This document shows, in pieces, positions 45,442 through 53,900 of a stretch of DNA of 64,000 nucleotides. Each line of letters opens with the position of its first letter. The stretch's first letter is position 1. A program made the translations under genes and the position numbers. Under the pieces are notes generated by a model that was not told the DNA's origin, searched no databases, and was given only the letters and a program-made list of their open reading frames with translations. This stretch comes from CBDIDH01 sp965277595 (GTDB lineage Bacteria; Planctomycetota; Planctomycetia; Isosphaerales; Isosphaeraceae), in the NCBI GenBank assembly GCA_965277595.1, contig CBDIDH010000002.1, forward strand, positions 2,914,001 through 2,978,000. The letters are read 5' to 3'.

Positions 45442-46535
45442 AGGCACTCGCCCTGGTCGACGCCCCGGACCATGTTTGCTGCCGATACCGTGTTCGCGCC
45501 TTTGAACCGGCGCTGACCCGCGCGGGCTGGTCGTTCGATGTCGTCGCGCTCGCCCGAGGCGTGGGTGGTCGCCTGGCGCAACTGGCTCGACTGCCGGTTT
45601 ACGACGCGATTGTCTTGCAACGCAAGGTCTTGCCCGCCTGGCAGATCCTCGCGCTGAGACGCAAGACCCGTCGGCTTATTTTCGACTTCGACGACGCGGT
45701 TCTCCATCGCGATTCGTACGACCCGCGCGGGCCGATCTCGGTTCAGCGCGAACGTCGGTTCTCGGCGACGGTTCGCGCGGCCGACGCCGTGATTGCCGGT
45801 AACGACTTTCTGGCCGACTGCGCCCGACGCGCCGGGGCCGCCGCCGATCGGGTCCGGGTGATTCCAACCTGTATTGATACCGATCGTTATGACCCGCCAG
45901 TCAATCGCAATGGCGGCGGTGGCGGCGGTCTGGATCTCGTCTGGGTGGGGTCGTCGAGCACCTTGAAGGGGCTGGAGGCGGGGCGTCTTCTCTGGGATCG
46001 GATCGCCCGCGAGGTGCCCGGCGTGAGGATGCGGGTTGTCTGCGATCGCTTCCCGCGCTTCGAGGTCATGCCGGTCGTGGAAACGGTCTGGTCGGAAGCG
46101 ACCGAGGCGGAGGCGATTGGCCTGGGAGGCGTGGGGATCAGCCTCGTGCCCGACGACCTCTGGAGCCGGGGCAAGTGCGGGCTGAAGGTGCTCCAGTACC
46201 AGGCCGCGAGCTTGCCGGTTCTCGCCAATCCGGTCGGCGTCCATCCCGAGATGATCGAGCCCGGCCAGACCGGCTGGCTTCCCCGATCACCGCGCGACTG
46301 GGTGGAGGCCGTTCGAACGCTCGCCGACGACCCGGCCTCGCGGATCAAGATGGGCCGGAACGCACGCGCGAATGTGGAGACGCGGTATTCGGTCAAGGGC
46401 TGGGAATCGGTCTTCGTGGCGACCCTGGCCGGAGCTTTGCCTCCGACCGCGGGGCCGAGGCGAGGACGCGGCTCGGCGGCAAACGTTCGGGGCGAATCGG
46501 CGACCGGGATCAGCCCGATCGGGGCGACGGGATGA
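45438..46535 (+). CDS. GT4-like glycosyltransferase
   Basis: A 365-residue protein. ATG 45438 is preferred over ATG 45426 because GGAGG lies five bases before it. GT-B fold: an N-terminal domain with LALVDAPDHVCCRYRVRAFEPALTRAGW, RRLIFDFDDAVLHRDSY and VIAGNDFLADCARRAGA; a C-terminal domain with VIPTCIDTDRY, LVWVGSSSTLKGLEAG, and GKCGLKVLQYQAASLPVLANPVGVHPEMI, the donor-nucleotide E-x7-E-like region being degenerate. A Gly/Ala tail ends the protein. TGA overlaps the start of the double kinase-like gene (ATGA), so the two are coupled. Confidence 0.83.
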   Translation: MKALALVDAPDHVCCRYRVRAFEPALTRAGWSFDVVALARGVGGRLAQLARLPVYDAIVLQRKVLPAWQILALRRKTRRLIFDFDDAVLHRDSYDPRGPISVQRERRFSATVRAADAVIAGNDFLADCARRAGAAADRVRVIPTCIDTDRYDPPVNRNGGGGGGLDLVWVGSSSTLKGLEAGRLLWDRIAREVPGVRMRVVCDRFPRFEVMPVVETVWSEATEAEAIGLGGVGISLVPDDLWSRGKCGLKVLQYQAASLPVLANPVGVHPEMIEPGQTGWLPRSPRDWVEAVRTLADDPASRIKMGRNARANVETRYSVKGWESVFVATLAGALPPTAGPRRGRGSAANVRGESATGISPIGATG

Positions 46536-48304
46536 GCTGGATGTTCACCAAGACACCGAATCCTGGCCGGGTCCTCAAGATGTTCGGACCCCCTGACTGG
46601 CAATGGGCGCAGACGGACGACGTCGGCTGGTGGGTACGCGCCGACTGGCAAAAATCGCTGCTGGGCGATACGGGTCTGCGGCTCGACGAGTGGAAGGACG
46701 AGGGGCGGCTCACGGTCGTCAAGAAAGGGCCGCACCGGGTCGTTTATCGGGTCGATTTGCCCGAAGGCGTCGTCTACGTCAAGCATTTTCTCGTGCCGAA
46801 CTTTCGATCGGTCTTGCGGCAGTGGATTCGCCGCGGCAAGGGACGCAACGAGGGGAAGCGCACCCGCTTTCTCAACGCCATCGGCGTGCCGACGATCACG
46901 CCGATCGCGCTGGGAGAACAGCGGAAGCGGAAATTCCTGTTCGAAAACTACCTGATCACCCCGGCGATTCCCGACGCCATGCCGCTCGACCAGTTTGTCG
47001 AGCGTCGCCTCCCCGCGCTCGACGACGAGCGACGCTCCCGGGTCCGTCAGAGCCTCGCCGAGGAGCTTGGCATCTTCACGGCTCGCGTGCACGACGCGGG
47101 ATTCGTTCACAAGGATTTTCACCCGGGCAACATTCTCGTCCGGCTCGACAGCGACGACCGCCCCTTGCTGGCGATGATCGACCTCGATGCCCTCCGGGCG
47201 CGTCGGATCACCCGTCCCGTGACTCAGAAGAACCTGGCGCTCCTGAATCATTACTTCTGGCTCCGGTCGGCGAGGACCGATCGCTATCGGTTTCTCAAGG
47301 CGTATCTTGAAGCGAGGAAAGAACCTCCCGACGATCCCAAGGCGTTCTCGCGCGGGATTGAAGACGCGACGCGGTCGTGGGCGGAACGGCTCTGGAGGCG
47401 CTGGGGTCGGCGGTGTCGACGCTCGAACAAGTATTTTCGACGCTATCGCGGTCAACACGCCTGGTCGATCGCCTCGCGCGAACTCGATCAGCGCGAGGTT
47501 CGCGCCTTGTTGCTCGACCCCGACGAACCCTTCGGGCGTCCCGAGACGATCATCATCAAGCGGTCGCGGACAACAACCGTCGCCGAGACGACGATGACGG
47601 TTCGCGGTCAGCGCGTCCCTGTGATTTACAAGCGATTCAACCGCAAGAAATGGCTCGACCCCGTCCTGACCTACTTCCGGCCTTCGCGGGCCTGGCAAGC
47701 CTGGCAGGCTGGGCAGCACCTCTTGAGCCGGGCCGTGCCGACGCCCAAGAACCTGGCCTTCGTCGCCCGGCAAAAGTCCTTCCGCGAAGATCCCCTGTTC
47801 TGGTACTTGCCGCATGAAACCTATCTGATTACCCACAAAGCGGAACCGTCGATCACCCTTTTTGATTACGCGAGGCTGGTCTTGCCCGGTCTCGGACCCG
47901 AGGCGCGTCGGGAACGGATTAACCGGATCACGCTGGCACTCGCCCGGTTGCTCCGAACCCTGCACGAACGCTCGCTCTCGGACCGCGACCTGAAGACGTC
48001 GAACATCCTGATCGTCGGCGATCCCGACGCCGAGTCGGTCCGGCTCGAACTGATCGACCTGGGGGGCGTTCGCCTGATTCACCCCTTGCCCTATCATCGC
48101 CGGGTGCAAAACCTGGCCCGGTTGACGCTGAGCCTTGACCTGGTTCCCGGCCGGACCCGGACCGATGCACTCCGGTTTTTGCGGACCTATCTTCCCTGGG
48201 GACTCTCGCCGCACAACGACTGGAAAGGGCTCTGGCGGGCGATTGCCGCGGGGAGCCGCCTGAAGCAGGAACGCAACCTTCGCCGAGGACGTAAGTTGTC
48301 CTGA
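46532..48304 (+). CDS. Tandem WaaP/Kdo-kinase-like protein (two lipopolysaccharide-kinase domains)
   Basis: A 590-residue protein from ATG 46532. Two protein-kinase-like modules are fused. Module 1 (about 40-260) has VYVKHF, EGKRTRFLNAIGVPTITPIALGEQ, catalytic loop HKDFHPGNIL (His193, Asp195) and MIDLDAL. Module 2 (about 320-560) has IYKRFNRKKW, LFDYARL, loop SDRDLKTSNIL (Asp484/Asp486) and LIDLGGVRL. Both keep the catalytic Asp, the Asn and a D-x-x metal motif, so both may be active. WaaP-type kinases phosphorylate lipid A-core sugars; the substrate here is inferred from the adjacent GT4 and acyltransferase genes. Start overlaps the previous gene. Confidence 0.8.
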   Translation: MSWMFTKTPNPGRVLKMFGPPDWQWAQTDDVGWWVRADWQKSLLGDTGLRLDEWKDEGRLTVVKKGPHRVVYRVDLPEGVVYVKHFLVPNFRSVLRQWIRRGKGRNEGKRTRFLNAIGVPTITPIALGEQRKRKFLFENYLITPAIPDAMPLDQFVERRLPALDDERRSRVRQSLAEELGIFTARVHDAGFVHKDFHPGNILVRLDSDDRPLLAMIDLDALRARRITRPVTQKNLALLNHYFWLRSARTDRYRFLKAYLEARKEPPDDPKAFSRGIEDATRSWAERLWRRWGRRCRRSNKYFRRYRGQHAWSIASRELDQREVRALLLDPDEPFGRPETIIIKRSRTTTVAETTMTVRGQRVPVIYKRFNRKKWLDPVLTYFRPSRAWQAWQAGQHLLSRAVPTPKNLAFVARQKSFREDPLFWYLPHETYLITHKAEPSITLFDYARLVLPGLGPEARRERINRITLALARLLRTLHERSLSDRDLKTSNILIVGDPDAESVRLELIDLGGVRLIHPLPYHRRVQNLARLTLSLDLVPGRTRTDALRFLRTYLPWGLSPHNDWKGLWRAIAAGSRLKQERNLRRGRKLS

Positions 48305-48347
48305 CCGAACCGATTGAGACCGCAACGCCGATCGATGAGGATCTCCG

Positions 48348-49334
48348 ATGACGCAGGACGCACGCCCCGCCCGACGTCGGGCCTTTCTGGCGACCCTGAC
48401 CGCGCTGCTGATCGTCGGCTGCGCGACGATGGGGGGCGACGCGGGTCAACCGCTCGTGCCGACCCGCTACGTCACCAAGACCGGCCCCTTCGCCGTCTAC
48501 ACGAACGAGGCGATTGCGCCCGACGCCCCGGTCGTCCGCGACCTTCAGGCCCTTGAACGCGATGTCGCCGCGACCCTCGGCCTTCGCGCCGCGGCCGATG
48601 GACCCCAGGTCGAGGTGTACATCCTCCAGGACCGCGACGCGTTCACGCACTTCCTCACCTTTTACTATCCCGAATTGCCCCCGCGTCGTGCCTTTTTTCT
48701 GGCCCAGGGACCGCGGCGGGTCATTTATACCTTCCACAACGACCGGCTCGACGAAGACTTGCGGCACGAGGCGACGCACGCCCTTTTGCACGTCGCCGTC
48801 GGCGATTTGCCCCTCTGGCTTGACGAGGGACTCGCCGAATACTTTGAAGGCCCCGACCATCGCAAGGGGTTGAACGCCGAACACCTCGCCCGGATTCCCG
48901 ACGACATGCGGACCGGCTGGAAACCCGACCTGGCCCGGCTCGAAGCCCTGAAAAGCGTCCGCGAGATGACCCCGCGCGACTATCGTGAGTCGTGGGCCTG
49001 GGTTCACTATCTTTTGAACAGCCCCGGTCCCGGTAAGGCCGCGCTTCTCGCCGAACTGGCCGACGCGACGACAAAACCGGCCAGCCCCGAACTCCTCTCG
49101 CAACGCCTCGCCCGGCTCGATCGCGCTCCCGTGAACACGCAAGGGCTCTTGACGCACCTCGATCAGGTCCGCGCCTCGCCCCCGCCTCCCGCCACCGCCC
49201 CGATGGTTGCGACAACCTCCGCGCCCGTTGATCCGACGGTCTTGCTCCAAAACGCGGCGATTCCGTCGACCTCGACGCCGCGTCGAAGTGCCTTCGGGCG
49301 ACTCCTGGCGGTCTTTGGAATCTCGGGGCGTTGA
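48348..49334 (+). CDS. DUF1570 lipoprotein, putative zinc metallopeptidase
   Basis: A 328-residue protein with GAGG about seven bases before ATG 48348. An N-terminal signal ends in a lipobox (TALLIVGCATM, Cys25). A gluzincin-type peptidase motif follows: RHEATHALLH (His140, Glu141, His144) and, 14 residues further, LWLDEGLAEYFEG with the third metal-binding Glu. DUF1570 proteins are frequent in planctomycetes; the activity is unproven. The C-terminal 60 residues are Pro/Ala/Thr-rich. It is 43 bp downstream of the kinase-like gene, probably in the same operon. Confidence 0.85.
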   Translation: MTQDARPARRRAFLATLTALLIVGCATMGGDAGQPLVPTRYVTKTGPFAVYTNEAIAPDAPVVRDLQALERDVAATLGLRAAADGPQVEVYILQDRDAFTHFLTFYYPELPPRRAFFLAQGPRRVIYTFHNDRLDEDLRHEATHALLHVAVGDLPLWLDEGLAEYFEGPDHRKGLNAEHLARIPDDMRTGWKPDLARLEALKSVREMTPRDYRESWAWVHYLLNSPGPGKAALLAELADATTKPASPELLSQRLARLDRAPVNTQGLLTHLDQVRASPPPPATAPMVATTSAPVDPTVLLQNAAIPSTSTPRRSAFGRLLAVFGISGR

Positions 49335-49343
49335 CGAACGCTA

Positions 49344-49724
49344 TCAAGGGGCCTTGGCCTTTTCCTTCTTCAGGGCGATGGGCAGCTCGTTGATCTTGGC
49401 CGCGAGGATGAAATCATTCTCGGAAAGGCCGCCGATGGCGTGGGTTGTGATGTCCACGGTGACGTTGCGATAGCCTTCCAGGCGCAGGTCGGGATGATGC
49501 CCCTCGGCCTCGGCGAGCGCGCAGATTGCCTTGAAAAAATCGATTCCCGCCGTGAAGTTCTTGACGACCCAGCGGCGCTGGACGCTCTTGCCATCGTCAG
49601 TCAGGTTCCAGCCAGGAATGGCCGCGAGCATCGCCCGCGCCTCTTCGGGCGGGACCGGCGGAACGCCCCCTTCGCACGGAACGCAGGACTTGCGCGTCAG
49701 TTCGGCCGAGGTTGAGGCACTCAT
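49344..49724 (-). CDS. phhB: Pterin-4a-carbinolamine dehydratase
   Basis: A 126-residue protein. ATG 49724 (MSASTSAELTRKSC) has AAGGAG about nine bases upstream; the frame continues upstream into the tandem array but is not coding there. PCD signature: GWNLTDDGKSVQRRWVVKNFTAGIDFFKAICALAEAEGHHPDLRLEGYRNVTVDITTHAIGGLSENDFILAAKIN, in which the His pair of EGHHPD and the His of TTHAIGGL are catalytic. It dehydrates 4a-hydroxytetrahydrobiopterin after aromatic amino acid hydroxylation. It is convergent with DUF1570. No hydroxylase gene is adjacent. Confidence 0.93.
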   Translation of the reverse strand: MSASTSAELTRKSCVPCEGGVPPVPPEEARAMLAAIPGWNLTDDGKSVQRRWVVKNFTAGIDFFKAICALAEAEGHHPDLRLEGYRNVTVDITTHAIGGLSENDFILAAKINELPIALKKEKAKAP

Positions 49725-49797
49725 GGGGGCGTCTCCTTTTGTTGCGATAAGATCAGATTTCATTGCAAAGCATTCGCGCGTCGCGCGGACGATAATT

Positions 49798-50640
49798 GGC
49801 TTCGTTTCGTCAAGGGGCCGGTTCAAGGTGTCGCGCGGCGCGACGGATCTGGGTCTCGCGACTCTTCCAAAAGGTGTCGCGCCGCGCGACACTTTTGTGG
49901 ATTACAGATCCTATCCGCACGAAACCGGGCAAGTGTCGCGCCGCGCGACAGGAAAGCCGTTGGCTTCGTTTCGCCAAGGGGGCTGGTTCGCGCCGTCGCG
50001 CGGCGCGACGGATTGGGGACTCGCGACTCTTCCAAAAGGTGTCGCGCCGCGCGACACTTTCCGAGGCTTGCGAATCCTTCCCGCGCGAAACCGGGCAAGT
50101 GTCGCGCCGCGCGACAGGGAAAGCCGTTGGGTTCATTTCGCCAAGGGGGCTGGTTCGCGCTGTCGCGCGGCGCGACGGATTGGGGACTCGCAACCCTTCC
50201 AAAAGGTGTCGCGCCGCGCGACACTTGCGAGGCTTGCGAATCCTTCCCGCGCGAAACCGGGCAAGTGTCGCGCCGCGCGACAGGGAAAGCCACTGGCTTC
50301 GTTTCGCCAAGGGGCCGGTTCGCGCTGTCGCGCGGCGCGACGGATTGGGGACTCGCGACTCTTCCAAAAGGTGTCGCGCCGCGCGACACTTGCGAGGCTT
50401 GCGAATCCTTCCCGCGCGAAACCGGGCAAGTGTCGCGCCGCGCGACAGGGAAAGCCGTTGGGTTTGTTTCGCCAAGGGGGCCGGTTCGCGCTGTCGCGCG
50501 GCGCGACGGATTGGAAACTCGCGACTCTTCCAAAAGGTGTCGCGCCGCGCGACACTTGCGAGGCTTGCGAATCCTTCCCGCGCGAAACCGGGCAAGTGTC
50601 GCGCCGCGCGACAGGGAAAGCCGTTGGCTTTGTTTTGTCG
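49798..50640. repeat. Tandem array: five ~166-bp units, three 17-bp palindromes each
   Basis: Unit starts at 49798, 49961, 50129, 50295 and 50460 (lengths 163-168 bp), followed by a 15-bp partial unit. Each unit has three sites with core GTCGCGC(C/G)GCGCGAC, mostly extended to TGTCGCGC-C-GCGCGACA with eight-base arms; spacing between sites is about 46, 60 and 61 bp. Site 1 has central G, sites 2 and 3 central C. Unit 1 is the most diverged (between sites 2 and 3 it reads TTTTGTGGATTACAG), units 2-5 are nearly identical. Long open frames cross the array in several frames only because the unit is stop-free. It lies between phhB and the FtsK-like operon, at the 5' side of phhB. Confidence 0.9.
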
Positions 50641-50658
50641 GCGCTGGGTCTGAATGTT

Positions 50659-50743
50659 GATGACCGATGACAAAGGGCCGATGACCGACAAACATCAAAG
50701 CCTCCTGGCTTTTTCGGTCATCGGTCATCGGTCATCGGCCATT
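50659..50743. repeat. Dispersed palindromic element, copy E
   Basis: GATGACCGATGAC and GGCCGATGACCGA (50676-50688) face TCGGTCATCGGCC (50728-50740) within three successive TCATCGG heptamers. The centre TCAAAGCCTCCTGGCTTTTT is different from that of copies A-C. It follows the tandem array directly and ends 158 bp before the stop of the FtsK-like gene; the remaining bases to 50900 show no gene. Confidence 0.75.
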
Positions 50744-50900
50744 CAGCCGGTCTGAAAGGCCAAACCCGTGGCCCCGACGTTCCCGGAAACCGGTTTCAGG
50801 CGATTATGAGGCGACTTCCCATCGTCAACATCGTGAGACGCGGGGCGGGTGTTCGGCGAGACGCTCGCAAAGGTTAAAAAAAGCCGAGAACGGCGCTGGG

Positions 50901-53900
50901 TTAACTCGGGGGGTTGGGACGGGGGCGGTCGGCGAGGCGGGCGCGGATCTGGTCGAGAAGCGAGTCGGGGGGAAGGCCGTAGGGGCGGAACTTTTCGAGG
51001 CGATTTTGTTCCTCGCTGTAGAAGAGGGCGCGGTTGTTGCCGAGCTTGCTGGCGTGGGGAGAGTCGAGGAGGTGGCCGGAGTCGGTCTGGCTCATCTGGA
51101 AGAGGACGCGCATCTCAAATTCGCGGAGCGCGGAGTGATCGAAGGATCGGTTGAGGTTGTTCACGTTGTCGCACCAGAGGATCACGTGAAGGCCGAGGCC
51201 GGGGCCTTCGCGGAGGATTGAGCCAAGCTGGTCGGCGGGGGTGGCGTCCTCATCGTCGCGCCGGGAGAAGCTGAAATCGTCGGCCTTGCGGCGGAGGTCG
51301 CGGAATCGACCGAGATCGTTGACGACGAGAAAAATCTCGGGGCCGTCGGCGTCGGGCTCTTGCCGACGCGTGACCTCGCGGGCGAGGTCGCCGAGTATCC
51401 GCGTGGTATCGTTCCAGCCGCCCGAAACGACGGGATGGGGCAGGTTCGCGGCGATCTGGGCGAGGAAGCCCGCGCGCGATTCATCCTCGGGCGTGCCGTC
51501 GAGAATGGCGAACCGGACCCCCTGGCGAACCGTCTCGGACGTGCTCGGCGGGAACTGCGCGGCGAGGCTTAACAGCGCGGAGGTCATGACGCCGAGCGCG
51601 GCCTCGGAATTCTGGCCGACGATGAGGAGGTGGTTGCCGCCTTGACGTCGGAAAAGAGCGGCGGTCGCCTCCTTGATCGCGACCGGATCGCCGAGCCAGG
51701 CGAGGGCCGAGCGCGGGGCCTCGGGCCAGGTCGCGGCGTTGAGGGCGGCGGTAAGCTGGGGATTGCGGGCAAGATCGGCCGGGGCATCGCCTTCGAAGAC
51801 GATCGGGGTTCGGGCGAGGTAGGGGGGGCGTTCGCGGGCGAGTTCCGCCAGGCGTTCGAGATAGTCGGCGCGGCGGTCGTCGCTGAGCCAGACGACCTGG
51901 AAGAAGTGGTTCCCTTCGGGAGCGCCATTGGCATCGTTGTAAACGGCCTCGCCGGGTCGAGAGAGGAGTTTCGCGGCGGTGTTGTTTTCGCTGAGGATCA
52001 AGTGGGCGTCGGCCTCGCTGCATTGCAGGGCGACGCGAACGGCCATCTGGCCGAGTGTCGTTCGGGGGAGCGTCTGGGCGCCGCCGAGCGACTGAGAGCC
52101 GAGCAAGATATGAACGCCAAAGGCACGACCTTGACGCACGAGGCGGTCGAGAAGGCGAGCGGCTTCCTGGGCGACCTTGTCATCCTCGACGAAGAATTCC
52201 TGGAACTCGTCGACGATCAGCAAGGCGCGGGGCAAGGGGGTCGAGCCGGGGGCGTTTCGATAGCCGTTGAGGTCCTGAACTCCGGCATCGCGGAAGCGTT
52301 CGCCGCGAATGCGCATCTCGTCATCCAGGCGCTGCAAGACGCTGACGCCGAACTCGCGCTCGGACTCGATCGCGACAACGCTGGCGTGAGGTAACTCGTT
52401 GGTGGCGTAGACCTTGAACTCGACCCCTTTTTTGAAGTCAATGAGATAAAGGTCGATCTCGTCGGGGCTGTAATTGAGCGCGAGATTGGTGATGAGGGCG
52501 TGCATCAGGGTGGACTTGCCCGAGCCGGTTCGACCGGCGATGAGGACGTGTTGCGACGTCCCCCGGCCGAGCGCGAGGTGCTGGCGTTTGGTCGCGCCCG
52601 ACTTGCCGAGGGGGATGTCGATCCCGGTTCGGCTGTCGCGGGTCCACCAGCCGTCATCGGGGGGCGCGATGAAGTCAAAGGAGACCTCCACGCGTTTGGC
52701 ATCGCGCGAGGCGGCCCCGGCGCGCTGGATCAGGCGGTTGGCCTCGCCAGCGGGGGGAGGCGTGTCGACCGAGACCGGATAGGGCTGGAAATCGGGATCG
52801 GCCCAGACGAGACGCGAGCCGTCCCAGGCAAAGGAGACGGCATGTGGGCGGAGGTCGTCGACCGAGATCCCGGCGGGCAAGGGGCGGTCGGGATCGACGG
52901 CGATCAGGGTCAAGACGCCGCAAGAGACGCCTGTGGAAGCGATTGCGGCGAGTCGAGCGGCGGCCTTGTCGTCGAAGTTGGCGGGGTAGTCGGCGACGAC
53001 GAGCACGCGATAGGGCTCGGCGACCTCACCGGCGACGGCGTTGTATTCGCCGAGCGTCGCGTATTCGTTGCGAAGGTATTTCTGAGTGACCTTTTCCATG
53101 TGCGCGGAGAGGTCGGCAAGGCGTTCCTCGATCTGGCGAGGCTCGGTCCAGACCTGATTGGTGACGAGTGCCTCGTCGATGTCGGCCAGGTGCATGAAGG
53201 CGCCGAAGTTCTTGCCGATGCCGACCGGGTCGACGATCGTGAACCGGACCTGACCGGGGGGAAGGCTCGTCAGGAGCCTGAGCATCGCCGCCTGAAGCAG
53301 GCCGACCGCCGCCGCTCGGCCGTCGCGCGGGGCCTCGATCAGGAGACTGGACCGATCGGGAAAGGGAAGCAGGGCGGGGAAGGTAAACTCGGTAGGAATG
53401 TCGCGTTTGAGGCGATCATCGGCGGGGGTGCCGTCGGGAAGCTGGCCGAGGGTGAGGGGAACCTCGCCGAAGCGGACGACGGGGGGAATCTGTCGAGGAA
53501 AGGGGCGGTCGGACCAGTTTGGATCGTCCCAGCGGGGGCCGAGGGCGTCAACCTCTTGACGGATCGCGTCGAGCGAGGCGCGGGCCTGGTTGAGGCCGTC
53601 GCGCCAGGCAGTTTCCAGGGCTGTCCAGTTTTGTTCGTAGCGGGTGCGAATCTTCTGCTTGAGGGCCTGGTAACGGTCGTCGACTTCCTTGACGGAAACC
53701 TCATGCTGGGTGCGGATCTCGGTGGTTCTGCGTTCGTAAACTTCAACGGCTTCACGGGTTGCGGCCTGAGATTTGACCTTGATCTCGTCGGTTTTCTGGG
53801 CGTAAACCTGGTTGATCTTGCGGAGGCGGTCGTCGCGCTGTTCTTCGCCATCGGCGACGGTCTTCGCCTGCTTTTGCTTGGCTTTTTGAAGGTCGTCATC

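Noticed and set aside
45887..48325. 812-codon reverse-strand open frame
   Set aside because: Lies entirely opposite the GT4 and double-kinase genes, whose motifs are clear; its translation is Arg/Pro/Gly-rich without domains. It is a high-GC shadow frame.
49798..50640. CRISPR array
   Set aside because: Sequences between the palindromes are repeated in each unit, not unique spacers, and no cas gene is near.
49531..50728. Several 280-380-codon frames on both strands across the tandem array
   Set aside because: They exist because the ~166-bp unit is stop-free; translations are phase-shifted repeats (e.g. VSRRATGK) and not protein-like. One continues in frame with phhB, but phhB has its own start and ribosome site at 49724.
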